Shown here piece after piece: positions 1 through 7,560 of a stretch of DNA of 64,000 nucleotides (position 1 is the stretch's first letter; each line of letters begins with the position of its first letter). The notes beneath the pieces are model-generated. The model saw only the letters and a program-made list of their open reading frames with translations, did no database searches and had not been told where the DNA came from. This DNA comes from G965229605 sp965229605 (GTDB taxonomy: Bacteria; Pseudomonadota; Alphaproteobacteria; CBDDJK01). The stretch is from positions 434,001-498,000 of the forward strand of contig OZ245892.1 of the NCBI GenBank assembly GCA_965229605.1, read 5' to 3'. Both the position numbers and the translations under genes were made by a program.

Positions 1-2
1 GG

Positions 3-1736
3 ATTCTGGTCATTATCAATTTTATCGTCATCACCAAGGGGGCAGGCCGTATCGCTGAAGTCGCTGCCCGCTTCACCCTCGATGCCATGCCCGGCAAACA
101 AATGGCGATTGATGCCGATTTGTCCTCTGGCCTGATCAGTGAAGAAGTCGCCCGTGAACGCCGCAAAATGCTGGAACAGGAAAGCTCTTTCCACGGGGCA
201 ATGGACGGTGCCTCCAAATTCGTGCGCGGGGATGCGGTTGCCGGACTGCTGATTACCCTGATCAATATCGTTGCCGGAATTATTGTCGGCGTCCTGCAAC
301 GGGACATGGACCTCGCCAATGCTGCCCAGAACTATACCCTGCTGACCATCGGTGACGGCCTGGTCAGCCAGGTTCCGGCTTTGATCATATCGGTTGCTGC
401 CGGTATTCTGGTCACCAAGTCCGGCATTGAAGGCGGCACCGAAAAGGCTCTTGGCAGCCAGCTTTCCACCAATCCGATGGCACTTGGTATTGCCTCGGTC
501 ATGTTATTTGCGCTGGCGATGGTGCCGGGCCTGCCCGCCTTTCCCTTTCTGATCATGTTCCTTTTTACCGCCGGGATCGGGGGCTATTTATTCTATCGCC
601 GCAATCAGGACGAAAAGCTGGTTGAAAGCCAAAAGGTGGAAGAAGCCATTGAAAAAGCCAAATCCGAATCCGGAAAAGACGGCAAAGCCGAACCGATTAC
701 CGACAGCCTCCAGATGGATGCCATTCGTATTGAAATGGGCTATGGCCTCCTGCATCTGGTCAACGAAGGGGCCAATGGCATCACCATGACCGAACAGGTA
801 CGCGGGCTGCGCCGTCAACTCGCTGAACGCTACGGCTTTGTCACCCCGACCGTGCGTATTCTCGATAACCTCCAGCTTGGCAGCATGGAATACCGCATCC
901 TGATCAAGGAAATCGAATCCGGACGCGGGGAATTGCGCCCGAACATGCTGCTTTGTCTGGGCGGCGGCGATGGCGGCTATCCAACCCTGCGCGGCGAAAA
1001 AATCATGGACCCGGTCTATAAGCAACCCGCCCTGTGGATCAGCGAAAACCTGCGCGATCAGGCAACCTCCATGCATTATATGGTCATCGAACCCATCTCG
1101 GTCGCCAGCACCCACCTCAATGAACTGGTGGTCACCCATATGCCAGAACTTCTGTCCTATTCAGCCACCCAGTCCCTGCTGGCCGATGTGCCAGAAAGCT
1201 TGCAGCCGATGATTAAAGAACTGGTGCCAACTCCGGTCAATGTCGCCAGTCTGCAAAAAATCCTGCAAAACCTCTTGCGTGAATATGTCTCTATCCGGGA
1301 CCTGCCGCTGATTATTGAATCGATTGCCGATGCCCTGTCTCATTCCAAAAATATCACCTATGTCACCGAACATGTGCGCGCAGCCCTTTCCCGCCAGATT
1401 TGCAACGATTGCGCCGATGGGTCTGGCGAACTGCAGCTGGTCAACCTCAGCCCGCGCTGGGAGCAGATTTTCCTTGAAGCCCTTGACAATAGTGGTGATG
1501 GCGAAGCTCGCTTTAACCTGCCGCCAACCCGTTTGCAGGAGTTTATGCGCAGCTTTAACCGCGAAATGGACAAGCTGGGCGCGACCATGGATCAACCGCC
1601 AGTCCTGCTGGTCAATCCGGCCATCCGCTCTTATTTGCGCTCGATCCTGGAACGGTTCCGGCCAACCATGCCAGTCCTCTCGCAAAATGAAATCCACCCA
1701 AAAGCCAAATTCCGGGTGCTCAGCTCGATTGATTGA
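3..1736 (+). CDS. flhA: Flagellar export apparatus protein FlhA (5' truncated by window edge)
   Basis: FlhA is the inner-membrane export-gate component of the flagellar type III secretion system, whose cytosolic domain docks chaperone-substrate complexes. The reading frame is open from base 3, so the N-terminus lies outside the window; 577 residues are visible. The first part carries the FHIPEP-family cytoplasmic loop (ITKGAGRIAEVAARF, then LDAMPGKQMAIDADLSSGLI), followed by hydrophobic segments (GLLITLINIVAGIIVGVL, VPALIISVAAGILVT, MALGIASVMLFALAMVP) and a long soluble C-terminal domain ending at the TGA. No downstream flagellar gene follows; fliE and fliQ lie 55 kb away, so flagellar genes are split. 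Family assignment is very secure. Confidence 0.97.
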   Translation: MLVIINFIVITKGAGRIAEVAARFTLDAMPGKQMAIDADLSSGLISEEVARERRKMLEQESSFHGAMDGASKFVRGDAVAGLLITLINIVAGIIVGVLQRDMDLANAAQNYTLLTIGDGLVSQVPALIISVAAGILVTKSGIEGGTEKALGSQLSTNPMALGIASVMLFALAMVPGLPAFPFLIMFLFTAGIGGYLFYRRNQDEKLVESQKVEEAIEKAKSESGKDGKAEPITDSLQMDAIRIEMGYGLLHLVNEGANGITMTEQVRGLRRQLAERYGFVTPTVRILDNLQLGSMEYRILIKEIESGRGELRPNMLLCLGGGDGGYPTLRGEKIMDPVYKQPALWISENLRDQATSMHYMVIEPISVASTHLNELVVTHMPELLSYSATQSLLADVPESLQPMIKELVPTPVNVASLQKILQNLLREYVSIRDLPLIIESIADALSHSKNITYVTEHVRAALSRQICNDCADGSGELQLVNLSPRWEQIFLEALDNSGDGEARFNLPPTRLQEFMRSFNREMDKLGATMDQPPVLLVNPAIRSYLRSILERFRPTMPVLSQNEIHPKAKFRVLSSID

Positions 1737-1767
1737 GTGCAGTTCGCAGCCCTTTGCTTGAATTTTT

Positions 1768-1795
1768 TTGACTTTTGCTCTAGGGTCAATACAAC
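1768..1795 (+). promoter_or_regulatory. Candidate sigma-70 promoter of the toxin-antitoxin pair
   Basis: TTGACT (1768-1773) and TACAAC (1790-1795) are separated by 16 bp, just upstream of the antitoxin start, with a GGAG ribosome site at 1797-1800. The spacing is acceptable, but the -10 box matches the consensus in only four positions. An autoregulatory antitoxin operator would be expected to overlap this site. Confidence 0.4.
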
Positions 1796-1807
1796 TGGAG
1801 ACTGCAA

Positions 1808-2071
1808 ATGACCACTGCCACCAAAACCACCCGCCTGACCTTGACCCTCCCTGAGGAGTTGCATCGTTTCATTAAAGCCCGCGCAAAGCAGGAGGGAAAA
1901 ACGATGCGCCATTATGTGCTTGAGCGGCTTCTGCCAGAAGCGGAAGACGGGGATTATGATATTTCCGACATAAACCTTGAGATCGCGCAGGCTTTTCATG
2001 AATTTGAGCAATACGACAAGGGTGTTTTAAAGCTGCCTTCTATCGAGGACGTGATCCCCAGTTTGAAGTGA
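1808..2071 (+). CDS. Type II antitoxin, ribbon-helix-helix-like
   Basis: This 87-residue acidic protein begins with a short beta-strand-like segment (TRLTLTLPEELHRFIKARA) followed by KTMRHYVLERLL, the pattern of a CopG/ribbon-helix-helix DNA-binding domain. Its acidic C-terminal half is where such antitoxins wrap around the toxin. GGAG sits 7 bp before the ATG. The stop overlaps the start of the next gene, a RelE-like toxin, so the two are translationally coupled. By family, it would neutralise the toxin and repress the operon. The exact antitoxin family was not determined. Confidence 0.75.
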   Translation: MTTATKTTRLTLTLPEELHRFIKARAKQEGKTMRHYVLERLLPEAEDGDYDISDINLEIAQAFHEFEQYDKGVLKLPSIEDVIPSLK

Positions 2072-2409
2072 TGTATACGATCCTGCCTAGTGCAAAATTT
2101 GTAGCAAGTTACAAACGTCTCAAGAAAAAGTATAAATCTCTCGACGATGACATAAAGCCCTTTGTCGAGCGGCTTAAAGTCGGCGATTTTTCGCCGGATA
2201 ATATGGTTCAGGGGTTTGAAACATCAATTTATAAAGCCCGTGTGGCCAGTCGTGACCAAGGCCGGGGAAAACGCGGTGGCTTTCGTGTCGTGTATTATGT
2301 GGTAACGCCCAAAGGTCAGGTTCGGCTTCTATCCATTTACGCCAAAGCTCAACAGGAAAATATCAGTCCGCAGGAAATCAAGCGACTGCTCAAAGATTTC
2401 AGAAATTAG
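2071..2409 (+). CDS. Type II toxin, RelE/ParE superfamily
   Basis: This basic protein of about 112 residues starts with YTILPSAKFVASYKRLKKKY, the usual opening of RelE/HigB-like toxins. It has a central basic beta-sheet region (GRGKRGGFRVVYYVV) and ends with LLSIYAKAQQENISPQEIKRLL. RelE-type members cleave mRNA in the ribosome, while ParE members attack gyrase; the strand GGFRVVYYV followed by IYAKAQQE favours a RelE/HigB-like RNase, by inference. ATG 2071 overlaps the antitoxin TGA; GTG 2068 is an alternative start one codon earlier. The 3' end overlaps the convergent ccmA by 4 bp. Confidence 0.8.
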   Translation: MYTILPSAKFVASYKRLKKKYKSLDDDIKPFVERLKVGDFSPDNMVQGFETSIYKARVASRDQGRGKRGGFRVVYYVVTPKGQVRLLSIYAKAQQENISPQEIKRLLKDFRN

Positions 2410-3131
2410 TCGCGTTTCTGTTCACGGGATTTTTGGTGCACTCCTGCGGCACCATTGCCAAGGTGCAGGTGGTGGGTTGGGTCAATGCCGCAGTCACCAT
2501 GGGTGGCGATGATGACCATGCCGCCTTCTGCCCGATAGCGTTTGACCTGATCGCGCCAAAGGTCTGTGGCCGCGTGATCCAGCGCATTTAGCGGTTCATC
2601 CATCAGCCAGAGCGGCAGCATTTTTAAAAGCTCAAGCCGGGCCAGTGCCACCCGGCGGGCTTGCCCGGCGCTCAACCGCCCGACCGGCACATGGCGCAGC
2701 CGGGTCAAAGCAAAATAATCCAGCGCGCTTTCTATATCCGAAGAAGCGGTCTGGTAAAGCGCAGCAAACAGGGCAAGATTTTCCTGAATTGTCAGTTCAC
2801 TCCGCAAGCCGTTATCATGGCCCAGCCAGCCGACTTGTGACTGATAGAATGAAAGATCCTGCTGGCTGCTGATTCCGTCCAGGACAATCGTCCCGCTTGC
2901 GGGGGCTTCAAATCCGGCCAGAACATGCAGGAAAGTTGTCTTGCCGCTCCCATTCGGGCCTTCAAGCAGCATAAAATCACCGGGGTGGAGATGGGTGCTC
3001 AGGTTCTCCAATAGCAGATGCTGCGTTATATTGGGATATGCGATAGAAAGATTGGACAAAACCAGACCGGGCGGGGCAGGGTCTGTTTTAGTCGGGCTTG
3101 CTTGCAGGGATGTCACCCCCTTCACTACCAT
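2406..3131 (-). CDS. ccmA: Cytochrome c biogenesis ABC transporter ATP-binding protein CcmA-like
   Basis: This 241-residue ABC ATPase has Walker A GPNGSGKTT, a signature-like RLSAGQARRVALARL, Walker B LWLMDEPLNALD and the switch histidine in IIATHGD. The signature SAGQ-RR and the short length are typical of CcmA, which with CcmB/C/D handles heme for periplasmic cytochrome c maturation. There is an N-terminal extension of about 20 residues before the ABC fold. Its start overlaps the stop of the upstream M16 peptidase by 7 bp, implying coupling. No ccmB, ccmC or ccmD follows; downstream is the convergent toxin gene, so the gene stands alone. A CcmA-like ATPase with another partner cannot be excluded. 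Confidence 0.82.
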   Translation of the reverse strand: MVVKGVTSLQASPTKTDPAPPGLVLSNLSIAYPNITQHLLLENLSTHLHPGDFMLLEGPNGSGKTTFLHVLAGFEAPASGTIVLDGISSQQDLSFYQSQVGWLGHDNGLRSELTIQENLALFAALYQTASSDIESALDYFALTRLRHVPVGRLSAGQARRVALARLELLKMLPLWLMDEPLNALDHAATDLWRDQVKRYRAEGGMVIIATHGDCGIDPTHHLHLGNGAAGVHQKSREQKRD

Positions 3132-4564
3132 TGATCAATCAGTGAAATCTCACTGGTTTGTGGCAGCAAAACCGCCTCAACCCGCCCGGGGCTGCGCAGG
3201 AAATTCCGCGCCAACTCTTGCAAATCGGCAGCCGGGATCGAGTCAATCCGTGCTGGCCAATCCTCCACCACCGCCAGCGGGATATCCAGAATAAGACTCT
3301 GACCAAGCTGGCGGGCTGGCCCCATCAAGGAATCAAGATTGAGATCAGCCGCATCTCTGGTCCGCCGCTTGGCAGCTTCAATTTCCTGCTCAGTCGGTCC
3401 ATCGCGGGCAAAATCCTCCAAAACATCCATAAAAGCTGCGCGCAACTTGTCGATTTGAGGCTCTTCGACTGTATCGGCGCGCGGGACAGCATAAAAACCG
3501 ATCCGACCTGGTCCCCGGCGGATAACATCCAGCCAGCCGCCTGCTTCAACCGCTATTTTCTGTTCAATCACTAGCTGCCGGTAAAGTCGGCTGGAGGCTC
3601 CGCCTGCCAGAGCCTCGCTCAAAATTGAAAGCGCGGCAATCGTATCATATGTTTTTTCTCTATCTCCAATGTCATCCATACCGCCATCCATAACGCCGCC
3701 CATAATACTGGGGGCTGGCAGATAGAGCCGCCATTGCGGTACCCGCACCAGCGGATCCGCCAGCGTCACTGTGCTTGCAACCGCAAGCGGGGCGGCTCCA
3801 TAGCGAGTATGTATGGGCTGGCCTGTCAACAAGGCCAGGCCAGCCGGAATCTTGCCATAATACTCCTCTGCCAGTGCAAAAGCCTCTTCACGGGTGACAT
3901 CTCCGGCAATAACCAGCACCGCATTTTCAGGCTGATAAAACTGGTCATAGAAATCTTGTAAATCATCTAATGTAAGGGCCTCGATCTCTTCGGGCCAGCC
4001 GATGATCGGCCTTCTATAGGGATGATTGAGGTAAAAGGCCGGGTTCGCTTGCTCCGACAACCGCGCAGAGGGATTATTCTCAGTGCGCTGGCTGCGCTCT
4101 TCAATCACAACCTGAATTTCAACCGGAAAACTGTCCTTAAACGTCGCATCCGAAAAATTGAGATTGCGCATCCGGTCCGCTTCCATCGCCATCACGGTCT
4201 CCAGCTGATCGGCGGGCATCGTCTGGTAATAGGCCGTGACATCTTGCGAGGTAAAAGCATTATGCTGCCCGCCGACCCGGGCAACCGCCGATGAGAAATC
4301 ACCTTCAGGAAAAGTCGGGGTGCCTTTAAACATCATATGTTCAAGCACATGCGCAAGGCCTGATTTGCCGGGAGGATCATCCATCCCGCCGACTTTATAG
4401 AATAATATCTGTGTGACGACAGGCGCGCGCTGATTTTCAAGCACCACCACCCGCAAACCATTTTCTAAAACGGTTTCGAAAGCATTAAAGACACCGGCTT
4501 GCGCAGAATTGCTGACTACATAGAACAGCAAACTAAAAATTAAAGCTGAAAAAGACTTTTTCAT
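3125..4564 (-). CDS. Exported M16 family zinc metallopeptidase
   Basis: This 479-residue protein has an apparent signal peptide (MKKSFSALIFSLLFYVVSNS, cleavage near AQA-G). The inverted zinc motif HxxEH is at residues 72-76 (HVLEH), and a likely third ligand is Glu155 in VVIEERSQRTEN. The remainder matches the mitochondrial-processing-peptidase/PqqL fold, including the C-terminal half with GGASSRLYRQL. It probably degrades peptides in the periplasm. Many alphaproteobacteria carry two M16 genes in tandem next to a DUF3035 gene; here only one is present, followed directly by ccmA with an overlap. The DUF3035 lipoprotein lies 39 bp upstream in the same direction. Confidence 0.92.
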   Translation of the reverse strand: MKKSFSALIFSLLFYVVSNSAQAGVFNAFETVLENGLRVVVLENQRAPVVTQILFYKVGGMDDPPGKSGLAHVLEHMMFKGTPTFPEGDFSSAVARVGGQHNAFTSQDVTAYYQTMPADQLETVMAMEADRMRNLNFSDATFKDSFPVEIQVVIEERSQRTENNPSARLSEQANPAFYLNHPYRRPIIGWPEEIEALTLDDLQDFYDQFYQPENAVLVIAGDVTREEAFALAEEYYGKIPAGLALLTGQPIHTRYGAAPLAVASTVTLADPLVRVPQWRLYLPAPSIMGGVMDGGMDDIGDREKTYDTIAALSILSEALAGGASSRLYRQLVIEQKIAVEAGGWLDVIRRGPGRIGFYAVPRADTVEEPQIDKLRAAFMDVLEDFARDGPTEQEIEAAKRRTRDAADLNLDSLMGPARQLGQSLILDIPLAVVEDWPARIDSIPAADLQELARNFLRSPGRVEAVLLPQTSEISLIDQW

Positions 4565-4603
4565 ATGCAGGCGTTTATTTTAAAAGCCTTTTGTTCGCCA
4601 AGG

Positions 4604-5251
4604 TCAAAACCAGTCAAAGAAGGCCCCGCCATCTCGGCGAATGACCGGGGCTGGGTCCTCAGATATCTCACGCCCCAATACCTGACTTTCCTGAACCCGT
4701 CTGGATTCCTCCTGCGGGTCGATCAGTGCTGATTCAGAAGCCTGATTATTCTGCCGCCAGAAAATCAAATTTTCAAGCAAGCCTTCATCAAGCACAGCCA
4801 ATGCCGCATTTTCCTGCTCAATCAGGGCACGAATCGCCGAAGAATTGTCGCCTTCACTGCCCGCCAGCTCAAGCAGTCTTTGCTCTCCTGCTGATGTCGC
4901 TTGATTTGATAAGGACTGGCTTGCTGCTGCCAGCCCGGTAACCGAAGTCTGGTCTTGTAGAGATTGATCGGGGGTAGATGCCTGACCTGTCCCAAAAACC
5001 GCATCCTGCGCACTGTCCCGGGTCTGCAAATCCTGCTGCCGCTGCCCGCGTGGATCAGGCGGACGCAAACTAAAATCCGGCGGCAGGGTCAACGGTGCTC
5101 GCCTGACCACTGCAAATTCATCCGGCGTTTTGCGGTCAACTCCGATGATCGTACCCAGCGATCCACTCCCGCCGCAGCCTGCCAGCACAGCAAAAGCCGA
5201 CAGACTACTCAAAGCGCAAATAACTGGAAAAGAACGGAAAATTTTATTCAT
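4604..5251 (-). CDS. DUF3035-type lipoprotein
   Basis: This is a predicted lipoprotein of about 215 residues. The ATG at 5251 gives a compact signal peptide ending in lipobox LAGC (Cys26); a GTG at 5272 in the same frame would add seven residues and seems less likely. The mature N-terminus contains RKTPDEFAVVRRAPLTLPPD, the hallmark of DUF3035 proteins in alphaproteobacteria, then a Gln/Ser/Ala-rich middle and a C-terminus GGAFFDWF. Its function is unknown to me; the family usually sits between lspA and M16 peptidases, which agrees with its downstream neighbour here. lspA is not present upstream, where a tRNA gene occurs instead. Confidence 0.85.
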   Translation of the reverse strand: MNKIFRSFPVICALSSLSAFAVLAGCGGSGSLGTIIGVDRKTPDEFAVVRRAPLTLPPDFSLRPPDPRGQRQQDLQTRDSAQDAVFGTGQASTPDQSLQDQTSVTGLAAASQSLSNQATSAGEQRLLELAGSEGDNSSAIRALIEQENAALAVLDEGLLENLIFWRQNNQASESALIDPQEESRRVQESQVLGREISEDPAPVIRRDGGAFFDWF

Positions 5252-5312
5252 GTTCTGCTTTTTATCTCCCACTTCTATACCCCGCCTTCATCTCCTGCCT
5301 TCATCCTTACAG

Positions 5313-5386
5313 TGGAGCGGGTGAAGGGAATCGAACCCTCGTATTCAGCTTGGGAAGCTGATGTTCTACCATTGAACTACACCCGC
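5313..5386 (-). tRNA. tRNA-Gly (anticodon CCC)
   Basis: On the minus strand a 74-nt cloverleaf with encoded CCA can be drawn: acceptor GCGGGTG/CACCCGC, D arm GTTC/GAAC, anticodon stem TCAGC/GCTGA with loop TTCCCAA (anticodon CCC), and T arm GAGGG/CCCTT with loop TTCGATT. The body closely resembles the tRNA-Gly(TCC) at 47867 and differs mainly in the D and anticodon arms. Confidence 0.96.
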
Positions 5387-5609
5387 AAAAGCATTTTCAA
5401 GACCGATTTGTCTATCGTGTCCTAGCTCAAACCGCTCAGAATGGCAAGGTCAGGCGCAAAAAATTATCTATTGAATCAAGGTTGTTGCAAGAATAATTGT
5501 TGCGGACGGGCGAATCGGTCCATATATCGAAATATAAAGTGGTTTGACTCTGCACCTATCACTTACAGGCAGGAATCATTCTTATCTTGTTGAGCGGGTC
5601 TATTTTGCT

Positions 5610-5623
5610 AGGGTCCTGACCCT
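5610..5623. repeat. Dispersed palindromic motif AGGGTCCTGACCCT, copy 1
   Basis: A perfect AGGGTC-N2-GACCCT inverted repeat lies 51 bp before popZ, followed by AAA. The same motif recurs beside truA, proW/thiL, the 56.6-kb orphan and, as both termini, at the MITE-like element near 51.6-51.85 kb. It may be a solitary element end or a regulator site; the sequence alone does not decide. Confidence 0.7.
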
Positions 5624-5674
5624 AAAGAGGCCCGGATGATCAGTCTTCAACGGATCAATAAAAGGATCGCATAG

Positions 5675-6415
5675 ATGAGCACCGAAGCGCAAGAACCTAC
5701 GATGGATGATATCCTTGCTTCTATCCGCCGCATTATTGCTGAGGATAACGAGAAAGAAGCGCCTCCTTCTACGCAAGAGGCGGGAGCGCAAGATACAGCT
5801 GTGCAAGAGCAAGGCACCGATCAACCTGCAGAAGCGGTAGCCAGCCAGCCCGCCCCGCAAGTCCAGAGCAAGCCTGCTCAGCAGTCCCCTGCTTCTGTTC
5901 AGGCGGCTGCTCCCCCCCGTACAGCGCAACTGGCAGCGCAGCCTTCAGCTGCTCAGCCTACCGGAGGAGGCCAGGCCTTTGTTATGGAGCGTCAAGCCGA
6001 GGAAGATGAGGATGGCGAGGTGCTGGTACTCAATAATCTGCTTGAAAATGCCAAGGCAGCAGCAAGACCGATGCCGAAGCGTCCTAATTCGGCAAATCCG
6101 GGTGCGCGGCAGGGCAAACAGGGCCTTCCTGCTGCGCCCAATGGCAAGCTGAGTCGTCAAGAGGAAGAGCGGCTGCTTTCTGCCACCACAGAATCTTTAG
6201 GCACGGCGGCTTTTGCAACGCTGGAGCGGGCCGTGCGCATGGGCCGGGCTGGAGAGACACTGGAAGATGTGGTGCGTAATCTTTTACGCCCTATGCTACG
6301 CGGCTGGATTGACCAGAATCTGCCTGGCCTGGTCGAGCGGATGGTGCAATCGGAAATTCAGAAAATTGTCAGCGGCGCACGGCGCAGCTGGGAAGACGAG
6401 GACCCGGACCAGTAA
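5675..6415 (+). CDS. popZ: Polar organizing protein PopZ (DUF2497)
   Basis: PopZ forms a polymeric hub at the cell pole that anchors ParB-parS and recruits regulators in Caulobacter. This 246-residue protein has the family layout: an N-terminal helix (EPTMDDILASIRRIIAED, residues 7-24), a Pro/Gln/Ala-rich disordered middle (about 28-110), and a C-terminal helical oligomerisation region including LEDVVRNLLRPMLRGWIDQN and LVERMVQSEIQKIV. Length and composition fit Rhodospirillales-type PopZ, longer than the Caulobacter protein. The stop TAA shares its last base with the ATG of the yggT gene. valS, a frequent neighbour, is not present. Confidence 0.9.
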   Translation: MSTEAQEPTMDDILASIRRIIAEDNEKEAPPSTQEAGAQDTAVQEQGTDQPAEAVASQPAPQVQSKPAQQSPASVQAAAPPRTAQLAAQPSAAQPTGGGQAFVMERQAEEDEDGEVLVLNNLLENAKAAARPMPKRPNSANPGARQGKQGLPAAPNGKLSRQEEERLLSATTESLGTAAFATLERAVRMGRAGETLEDVVRNLLRPMLRGWIDQNLPGLVERMVQSEIQKIVSGARRSWEDEDPDQ

Positions 6416-6711
6416 TGGATATCCTGCTTATTCCCCTGCTGCAAATTGTCAGCATTGGCCTGTCAATTTTCAGTTTTTGTATTATTGGACAAGCCATCTT
6501 GTCCTGGCTGGTTGCCTTTAATGTTGTCAATTACCATAACCCGCTGGTCTCCCGAGTCGGCCGGGCTCTTGACGGACTTTGCGCACCAGCCCTGCGCCCT
6601 ATCCAGCGATTTGTCCCGACATTCGGAGGGATTGATATCTCGCCCGTCCTGCTGCTGATGGCAATCTGGTTTCTCCAGTCGGTGATCGAACGCCTGATTT
6701 ACAAACTATAG
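6415..6711 (+). CDS. YggT family membrane protein
   Basis: This 98-residue protein has two hydrophobic segments (IPLLQIVSIGLSIFSFCIIG, and DISPVLLLMAIWFLQSVI near the C-terminus) separated by the YggT signature YHNPLVSRVGRALDGLCAPALRPIQRFVP shortened here to its key residues NP, P-L-R-P-I-R. YggT proteins are small inner-membrane proteins linked to osmotic tolerance and, in some bacteria, cell shape or division; the precise role is unsettled. It is translationally coupled to popZ through a TAATG overlap, and converges on truA. Confidence 0.9.
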   Translation: MDILLIPLLQIVSIGLSIFSFCIIGQAILSWLVAFNVVNYHNPLVSRVGRALDGLCAPALRPIQRFVPTFGGIDISPVLLLMAIWFLQSVIERLIYKL

Positions 6712-6717
6712 ACCGCT

Positions 6718-7455
6718 CTAATAGCGGACTTTTACAAAGTAAAGTCCGTGGGCAGGGGCGGTGGGGCCAGCGCGGCGGCGGTCACGGGCGGTAAGGATGG
6801 TTTTTATATCTTCAGGCGTGAGGCGATTTTGTCCGACCTGGACCAACGAGCCAACCATATTTCTGACCTGGCGATATAAAAAGGAGCGGGCTTCAACCAT
6901 AATATGGACCTCGTGGTCTCTCTGTTCGATGATATCAAGGCGGTCCAGTGTTTTGATCGGGGACAATGCCTGACAGCCGGACGCACGGAAGCTGCTGAAA
7001 TCATGCTGTCCTGTTAAGCAGGCAGCAGCTTTGCGCATTTGATCAAGATCAAGGTTCATCGGCACCGACCAGACCCGGCCTTCCAGCAGAACGGAGGGTG
7101 TACGGCGGACAAATAAGCGATAAAGATAGGTCCGTTTTATGGCATCAAACCGGGCATGGAAGTCGGGCGCAACCGGGGTGCTTTCAACTACCCGCAACGG
7201 TACAGCGCGTAAATGAGCATTAAGGGCGGCAGGGAGTTTATCCGGCTCAAAGGCACGGTTGATATCGCAATGGGCGACCTGTCCAAGCGCATGAACCCCG
7301 GCATCAGTGCGCCCGGCTGCAATCGGGGTGATGTTTTCTCCGCAAAGGTCAAGGGCCGCTTGCGTCAGGGCTGCCTGCACGCCAAGGCCGTTTTGTTGGC
7401 TTTGCCATCCGACAAAGCCTGCGCCGTCATATTCCAGCGTGAGTTTCCAGCGCAT
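6718..7455 (-). CDS. truA: tRNA pseudouridine(38-40) synthase TruA
   Basis: TruA isomerises uridines 38, 39 and 40 in the anticodon stem-loop of many tRNAs. The 245-residue protein has the full family length, with the catalytic aspartate in GRTDAGVHALGQ (Asp51), the N-terminal LEYDGAGFVGWQ, and the conserved RSFLYRQVRNMVGSLV and C-terminal APAHGLYF motifs. The start codon directly follows the dispersed motif, so the upstream sequence reads AGGGTCAGGACCC then ATG; the AGG/GGA triplets in it are the only ribosome-site candidates. fmt, a common partner, is absent. It converges on yggT with a 6-bp gap. Confidence 0.95.
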   Translation of the reverse strand: MRWKLTLEYDGAGFVGWQSQQNGLGVQAALTQAALDLCGENITPIAAGRTDAGVHALGQVAHCDINRAFEPDKLPAALNAHLRAVPLRVVESTPVAPDFHARFDAIKRTYLYRLFVRRTPSVLLEGRVWSVPMNLDLDQMRKAAACLTGQHDFSSFRASGCQALSPIKTLDRLDIIEQRDHEVHIMVEARSFLYRQVRNMVGSLVQVGQNRLTPEDIKTILTARDRRRAGPTAPAHGLYFVKVRY

Positions 7456-7468
7456 GGGTCCTGACCCT
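7456..7468. repeat. Dispersed motif GGGTCCTGACCCT, copy 2, abutting truA start
   Basis: The minus-strand reading TTTAGGGTCAGGACCCAT runs into the truA start codon. The 15 bases AGGGTCAGGACCCAT are identical to the right terminus of the 51.85-kb element, so truA may have acquired its 5' leader from such an element, or the motif may act as an operator. Confidence 0.65.
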
Positions 7469-7560
7469 AAATCCTGTTGAAAGTCTGCGCCTTTATACGC
7501 TAAACAGCCCTGTTTGCTAAACAGGTTTTATGGCCTTCTCAAAATAGAAAAATATATTTT

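Noticed and set aside
588..1697. Long minus-strand open frames opposite flhA
   Set aside because: They are antisense shadows with low-complexity composition and no recognisable domain; FlhA is certain.
4964..5425. Plus-strand open frame ending with KGIEPSYSAW and LPLNYTR
   Set aside because: This peptide is the translation of the opposite strand of tRNA-Gly and its flank, a well-known false protein; the DUF3035 gene and tRNA explain the sequence.
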